Positions 7,187 to 11,061 of a stretch of DNA of 11,061 nucleotides are shown here, piece after piece. Location of the stretch: assembly GCA_003833135.1 (NCBI GenBank), contig QZLH01001652.1, positions 14,695 to 25,755 of the forward strand, given 5' to 3'. Position 1 is the stretch's first letter. Each line of letters starts with the position of its first letter. The position numbers were made by a program, and so were the translations under genes. Origin of the DNA: Oehlia diaphana. Its lineage: Eukaryota; Glomeromycota; Glomeromycetes; Glomerales; Glomeraceae. The notes under the pieces are model-generated. The model worked only from the letters and a program-made list of their open reading frames with translations, did not search any database and was not told where the DNA came from.

Positions 7187-7396
7187 TTGCAGACATTTTG
7201 CAAATTCGCAAATATTCTACAAATCTGCAAATATCGCAAGTACCGCAATTCAATTGTGAAATATTTGCAGTACTTTGCGATATTTGCAAATTTGTGAAAT
7301 ATTTGCAAAATTGCAGATAATTCCGGATTTGTGGATTTGCCACAATGTTCTGCAATACTGTAAATTGCAATTATTCTGCAATTACATATTTGTGGC
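7187..7396. repeat. Degenerate GCAAATATTTGC-type repeat
   Basis: There are many variants of ATTTGCAAAT, CGCAAATATT and ATTTGCAGTA, several self-complementary, with no strict period. The vocabulary (ATTTGCAAATTTGTG, GGATTTGTGGATTTG, CAATACTGTAAATT) overlaps that of the satellite at 5318-5965, so this may be an old divergent relative on the far side of the palindrome array. It ends where recognisable RNase H coding begins. Confidence 0.65.
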
Positions 7397-7397
7397 A

Positions 7398-8422
7398 CTA
7401 TCCTTAGTCAAAGCACATTCTGGTAATTTTTAGAATAACTTTATTGATGCTAAATACAAAGAAGTACATAACAATAATGAGAATTCAGTTATTACTCTTT
7501 TAACTAATAATATGGATAATATTTGCTATACTTTACAATAGAATAATATTGTGGTTGAACAATCTTCCAGAAAATTTGTTGTTCAAACATCTAAAGTTAA
7601 AAGTTTTGAGAATTTTTTAATCTTGCATAAAACATTAAATACCATTGTAATAACATTGATTGGAAATTGACATTTGAAATCTTATCTGAAGATGAACTTT
7701 TTAGTATTATTACTTTCAAATCTTTTTGTCTTAAAGCTGAAAAAATTAAATTCTTGATAGAAGAATTACCTATCATCAAACAAATGAAGAAATCTCTTCC
7801 TAATATTTATGATAATTGGCTTTATCCTGTATGTAATGATGAAACTGAATATTTCAATCATACATGGTCATGTGTTTATCATGTGAATATACTTAGAAAA
7901 ATTTTATGAGATTCTCAACATTTTTTTTAAATTACAATTAATAATAATATTAAAAATGATTTTGATCATGTTTCCTTTATCATTATTTTATCAATTAATG
8001 ACTTATAGGATTTAACTCAAAATGATTTTTATTTAACTTTTATTGATCTTGTTAAAGGTTTTATTTCTTTGGCTTTATTTAATTATCTTAAATCTTTATC
8101 CTTAAATGATAAAGTCATTCATGACATTGTTGAAGAATTACATAATTTATATATAATAAAATAATGAATAATATTTGAAAACTGTGTTGCAAGCTTCAAA
8201 TTGCATTAGAAAAAGGTTTTTTTTACTAAAAAGAAAAAATTAAATAGTCATTCCAAAAATTTAAATAATTCTTCTTTTGTTTTTATTAATGATATTAACT
8301 TTTCTAGTTTAGATTTTATAGAGAATAATATAGAATCTTTACACAATAATATATATTTTAGTGGAGATATTTTAGATTTTATGCTACACATTAACTACGT
8401 GTCTTTTATTAACTTTTATTGA
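7398..8422 (+). pseudogene. 5'-truncated LINE-like retroelement ORF: RNase H tail and C-terminal zinc-type region
   Basis: Only the C-terminal part of a non-LTR retroelement polyprotein is present. It begins LVKAHSGNF-stop-NNFID (7404-7448), which fits the last motif of an RNase H domain (His, then Asn and Asp). This frame runs past TAG 7431 and TAG 7539 to about 7630, then a frameshift leads into NIDWKLTFEILSEDELF (7652 on). A Cys/His segment follows: YPVCNDETEYFNHTWSC then VYH (7823-7880). Its first expected Cys is Tyr at 7823-7825. The frame continues through stops at 7907, 7928, 8006, 8159 and 8162 and a TAG near 8207, ending NNIYFSGDILDFM and TGA 8420-8422, probably the original stop. 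No reverse transcriptase or endonuclease domain remains in the window. The abrupt left edge in repeat DNA fits 5' truncation or later breakage. A related C-terminus lies on the minus strand at 10770-11061. Confidence 0.72.
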
Positions 8423-8445
8423 ATTTTTAAATAGTTCTTCACAAG

Positions 8446-8997
8446 TAGAGTTCTGAACAGGTTGACCAAATTCAGGTAACCTGACAGGTTGACCTGAATT
8501 TATCAGGTTAGGTTTAGCAATTGCAATTCAATTTCAGTTCAGGTTATAACATCAATATAACCTGAATAACCTGTTGACCTGAAGCTATGATTTTATATAA
8601 GTAAGTTATGGTATCATAATTCACTTTTTATAATAATAAAAGTGAGTTGTAATATTAAAATTCATATTTTTATATTAATTTTATATATAAAAAGTGAATT
8701 GCGGTATCAAAATTCATATTTTTATATTGATTTTATATAAAAAAAGTTAGTTGCAGTGTTGCAATTCATCTTTTTATATGATTTTATTATAAAAAAGTGG
8801 ATTGCAATATTTCAAAAAAAAATGCTTTGCACCATTTTTTTTGATATTTTAATAAAATATCCTAAAAATTTTCAAGTTTCAGTTCAAGTCAGGTTAAACA
8901 GATAACCTGATGTAATCTGACCTGACCTGACCTGAAAAAAAATTTCAGGTCAGATTTATTAATTAACTTGACCTAATTTGACCTATTCGGAACTCTA
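8446..8997. mobile_element. 552-bp hAT-type MITE
   Basis: The left end is TAGAGTTCTGAACAGGTTGA. The right end, read inward on the other strand, is TAGAGTTCCGAATAGGTCAA, giving a ~20 bp terminal inverted repeat with few mismatches. The flanks TTCACAAG (8438-8445) and TTTACAAA (8998-9005) match at 6 of 8 positions, and both differences are transitions, consistent with an aged 8 bp duplication. TAGAG-type ends with 8 bp duplications are usual for hAT elements. Subterminal CAGGTT and ACCTGA words are dense on both sides (8458-8580 and 8881-8955). There is no coding content. It lies 23 bp after the retroelement stop, probably in that element's 3' UTR. Confidence 0.85.
8599..8812. repeat. ~50-bp tandem repeat inside the MITE, 4-5 copies
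   Basis: Units begin AAGTAAGTTATGG (8599), AAAAGTGAGTTGT (8639), AAAAGTGAATTGC (8689), AAAAGTTAGTTGC (8741) and AAAAGTGGATTGC (8793, partial). Each continues with a form of ATTCATATTTTTATATTGAT. Spacing is 40-52 bp. Confidence 0.8.
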
Positions 8998-9005
8998 TTT
9001 ACAAA

Positions 9006-9484
9006 TGACTTTGTTAGCAAGTACTTAACACTGGATAGCTTATCATTCTTGATAGATTTATTTGGGCAGTGTATTTTACTTTAAATTCATCATATATCAC
9101 TTTTTATTTATAATTAATATATAGAATTTAATAAAGTCTGATAAATAACATGCGGCTTTAATTTGAAGTTACTTTACCATAAAAAAAAAAAACTTTCAGA
9201 ATTTCCATTTTAGTTTTTACAGGCAGCTTTAATAGAAATGTATAAAAAAATAATAAAAAAATAAAGATCTGCTAATTTTACAGATCTCTGCAGTTCTGCA
9301 TTCCAAAAATTTTCTGATAAAAGTAATTATAATACTAATTAAAATGATTAGTTATAAATTACCTTAATTTTAAATTTTTGATCACATAATATAGATTTAA
9401 TATTTTTAATTGGCTAAATTGGCCATATAATTATATTATGAAATTTTGTTTTCAGTATACCTGAATAACCTGATACAGTCTAAT
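9006..9484. other. AT-rich region without a gene
   Basis: There is no frame with protein-like content and no splice-flanked fragment. A small hairpin lies at 9321-9362 (GTAATTATAATACTAAT facing ATTAGTTATAAATTAC). The words ACCTGAATAACCTGATAC (9459-9476) echo the subterminal motif of the MITE at 8446-8997 and may be a remnant of another copy. The left part may be the old 3' UTR of the retroelement at 7398-8422. Confidence 0.45.
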
Positions 9485-9615
9485 CTCGATATATCGATAT
9501 TTGATATACCGATATACTATTAAAAACTTGATATACTGATAAAATTTTATTTTTCACTATATGTGAGAATATATAAATATCGGTATAACTTTAATATAAC
9601 GATATTTCTTAAAAA
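9485..9615. repeat. Imperfect inverted repeat rich in CGATAT
   Basis: The left arm (about 9487-9530) holds CGATATATCGATATTTGATA and TACCGATATAC. The right arm (about 9578-9612) holds ATATCGGTATAAC and TATAACGATATTT. The two can pair imperfectly around a central ~50 bp. It could be a small fold-back element, but low complexity makes chance pairing likely and no target-site duplication was found. Confidence 0.45.
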
Positions 9616-9659
9616 TTTCATATATGTCCTGACATATTGTTATATAAAAATTTGACTGT

Positions 9660-10420
9660 AGGTTTATTTTTTCAGTTCTTTTAAACTTTAACTTCTTACT
9701 AACTCTATTTCATTATTTTTAGATTCTTTAGTCCTTTTAGTTTTATCAGTTATTTTTTATTTTTTTCTTTTTTTTATTTTGTTTCTATTTTATATTTATT
9801 TTTTTTAAATATTTCAATTTTTTCAGTTCTATAATTAATAAGGATATATTTTTATTTTTTATTTTTTATTTCATTTTTATTTTATATTTTGTTTCTTATC
9901 AACTTCATTTTTTTTTACTTTATTTTCTATTATTATCCAACTTTCTATTATAATTATTTTTTTATTTTTTTGTATTACTTTTTACTATTCCATCCTTTTA
10001 TTTTCCATTATTTTCTATTATATTTTTTCATTTTCCATTATTTCTTTTTCTCTCCTGTTTACTTTCCATTATTTCTTTTTATTTTTTATTACTTCTTTTT
10101 ATCTTTTATCAATTTTCATTATCTTTTCATCACTTCTTTTTATCTCTTATCACTTTTTTTTGTCTTATTACTTCTTTTTATTTTCCATTATTTCTTTATT
10201 TCTCATTACTTCTTTTATCTTTCATTATATCTTATTTTTTCTTTTTATTTCTTATTACTTTTCATTACTTTTTTTTACTCGCTTTTATCTTCTATTACTT
10301 TCCATTACTCCATTATTATTTCATTTTTTTATTAACATCTTTCTTCTTGATCATTATAATTTATTTATCTTTTATTTATTATTATTATTTTTTTATTTGT
10401 ATTAACTTCATTAAAAATAA
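9660..10420. repeat. T-rich minisatellite-like tract
   Basis: About 760 bp are dominated by T with C and A and very little G on this strand. From about 9990 to 10320 degenerate ~18-22 bp units such as TTTTCATTACTTCTTTTTAT and TTCCATTATTTCTTTTTA recur. A 148-codon open frame at 9889-10335 encodes only Phe, Tyr, Leu, Ile and Ser-rich sequence, begins at a TTG, and is explained by the repeat. I treat it as non-coding. Confidence 0.75.
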
Positions 10421-10465
10421 ATATGGTGATTTTTAAGATCTCACTTACTTATAATAAAGGTAATT

Positions 10466-10488
10466 GTTTTTATTTTTATTTTTATTTA
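10466..10488 (-). other. A/T microsatellite tail of the minus-strand retroelement
   Basis: On the minus strand this reads AAATAAAAATAAAAATAAAA followed by ACA, at the downstream end of the retroelement fragment. Simple A-rich or short-repeat tails are typical 3' ends of LINE-like elements. The matching target-site duplication would be outside the window. Confidence 0.5.
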
Positions 10489-10769
10489 ACAGTAATAGTT
10501 AGCAAACACAAAAATTTATAAACAATACAAAAATGAAAAAGTAAATAAAAATTGAACTAAACTATCAGAAGAATCTACTTCGACGGTGGGACAACTAAAA
10601 ATGAAACTATTAAAAACATAACCAACTACGCTTAAAAACCATTTCTTTAATTAACCCACTACCTCCCATATACTAGCCAAAGCTTGGTAAGTTGAAGCCC
10701 GCCCTGCAGAAGAAAGTAAAATAAACCCTATAAAATTATATGAGTCTATTACTAAAATTTACGTTGGCG
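10489..10769 (-). other. Probable 3' UTR (and possible last exon) of the minus-strand LINE-like element
   Basis: On the minus strand, downstream of the TAG at 10770-10772, the GC content is clearly higher than in the surroundings, especially at 10560-10710. A minus-strand frame reads SSAGRASTYQALASIWEVVG (about 10713-10654) to a TAA at 10651-10653. It then stays open as LKKWFLSVVGYVFNSFIFSC and beyond to a TAA at 10516-10518. Either the whole is UTR, or part is a terminal exon reached through the candidate intron at 10704-10762. Confidence 0.5.
10704..10762 (-). other. Candidate 59-nt intron on the minus strand
   Basis: On the minus strand the donor is GTAAAT after CGCCAAC. The acceptor tract is TTTATTTTACTTTCTTCTGC then AG at 10704. 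Splicing gives a CGG codon and keeps the frame from RQ into RRASTYQALASIWEVVG. A TAG (10770-10772) lies in frame just upstream and would have to be a mutation for this exon to be translated. It is slightly shorter than the four hAT introns (65-72 nt). Confidence 0.35.
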
Positions 10770-11061
10770 CTACGAAGTAAGATTAGTATAAAATTCAATA
10801 ATATTTTTACCAAAGTAAATATAATTTTGAATACTATCTAAAGCATTATATTGAATACTATAATTATTTCTACTATTATTATTAGATAAAGAATGAACGC
10901 TTTTAAATTCTAATTTTTTCTTTTTTGTTAGTTCTAACGAACGTTGTAGTATACAGAAATCGACTAATAGTTAATATGTAAGGCGCAGTAAATTAGAATA
11001 AGCATTAACAGTAATGCAGATCATCAATTAAGAATTTTAGAATTTAGAATGTTGATCAATT
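10770..11061 (-). pseudogene. C-terminal fragment of a second LINE-like retroelement ORF (runs off the window)
   Basis: The minus-strand frame reads ICITVNAYSNLLRLTY, stop, LLVDFCILQRSLELTKKKKL, then EFKSVHSLSNNNSRNNYSIQ, YNALDSIQNYIYFGKNIIEF and YTNLTS, ending TAG at 10770-10772. The order TKKKKL, an Asn/Ser-rich linker, a short helix, then NYIYFGKNIIEF parallels TKKKKL, NNSS, ESLHNNIYFSGDILDF at the end of the + strand copy (8230-8390). The two are therefore related but diverged families. An in-frame TAA (about 10962) and further breaks near 11010-11061 show decay. The 5' part is beyond the window. Confidence 0.65.

Noticed and set aside
7147..7398. Two overlapping minus-strand open frames with Cys/Ile/Tyr-rich products
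   Set aside because: They lie in the GCAAATATTTGC repeat. Residue periodicity reflects the DNA repeat, and no domain is seen.
9889..10335. 148-codon open frame with Phe/Tyr/Leu/Ile-rich product resembling a membrane protein
   Set aside because: It begins at TTG, has extreme low complexity and follows the T-rich repeat unit. T-rich DNA gives Phe/Leu/Tyr/Ile codons and few stops by chance.
1..11061. tRNA or rRNA genes
   Set aside because: No cloverleaf with A- and B-box-like motifs, and no conserved rRNA stretch, could be recognised on either strand by reading.

Overview
This window looks like repeat-rich, extremely AT-rich DNA from a eukaryote, most likely an arbuscular mycorrhizal fungus (Glomeromycotina, Rhizophagus-like). 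That placement is inference. It rests on the AT content, on short GT-AG introns inside a hAT transposase, and on BED-finger and non-LTR retroelement protein tails of a style I associate with those genomes. I see no intact host gene, no tRNA or rRNA, and no sign of bacterial gene organisation. The window is best read as layers of decayed and nested mobile elements and satellites.

Layout: 163-512 holds AT-palindromic and CCGGAT-rich repeats around a ~113 bp hairpin. 454-1835 is a decayed protein gene of unknown function, followed in one frame across seven in-frame stops plus one frameshift. Its N-terminal part is a 16-residue repeat array. 2008-5312 is a decayed autonomous hAT DNA transposon. 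It has a five-exon transposase pseudogene (2623-4975) with four recognisable introns, and flanking arrays of a GTGGACAAAATTGTCC motif that point in opposite directions at the two ends. 5318-5965 is a 19-bp-period satellite interrupted by a 294 bp inverted-repeat element with a perfect 8 bp target-site duplication. 6049-7084 is an array of about 20 short palindromes spaced about 50 bp apart. 7187-7396 is an ATTTGCAAAT-type repeat. 7398-8422 is the 3' part of a non-LTR (LINE-like) retroelement ORF, from the RNase H tail onward, on the + strand. It is followed by a 552 bp hAT-type MITE (8446-8997). 9485-9615 is an imperfect inverted repeat and 9660-10420 a T-rich minisatellite. The last ~600 bp, on the minus strand, is the 3' end of another LINE-like element. 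It shows a related C-terminus, a possible short intron, a 3' UTR and an A/T microsatellite tail.

How the parts relate: the hAT transposase and the flanking subterminal motifs fit a single element (protein plus its binding sites). The 294 bp and 552 bp elements have 8 bp duplications and are the kind of non-autonomous element that a hAT-type transposase mobilises, but neither has the same ends as the 2008-5312 element. The palindrome array is the most unusual structure: several units have perfect 14 bp stems, and one unit carries paired changes in both arms.
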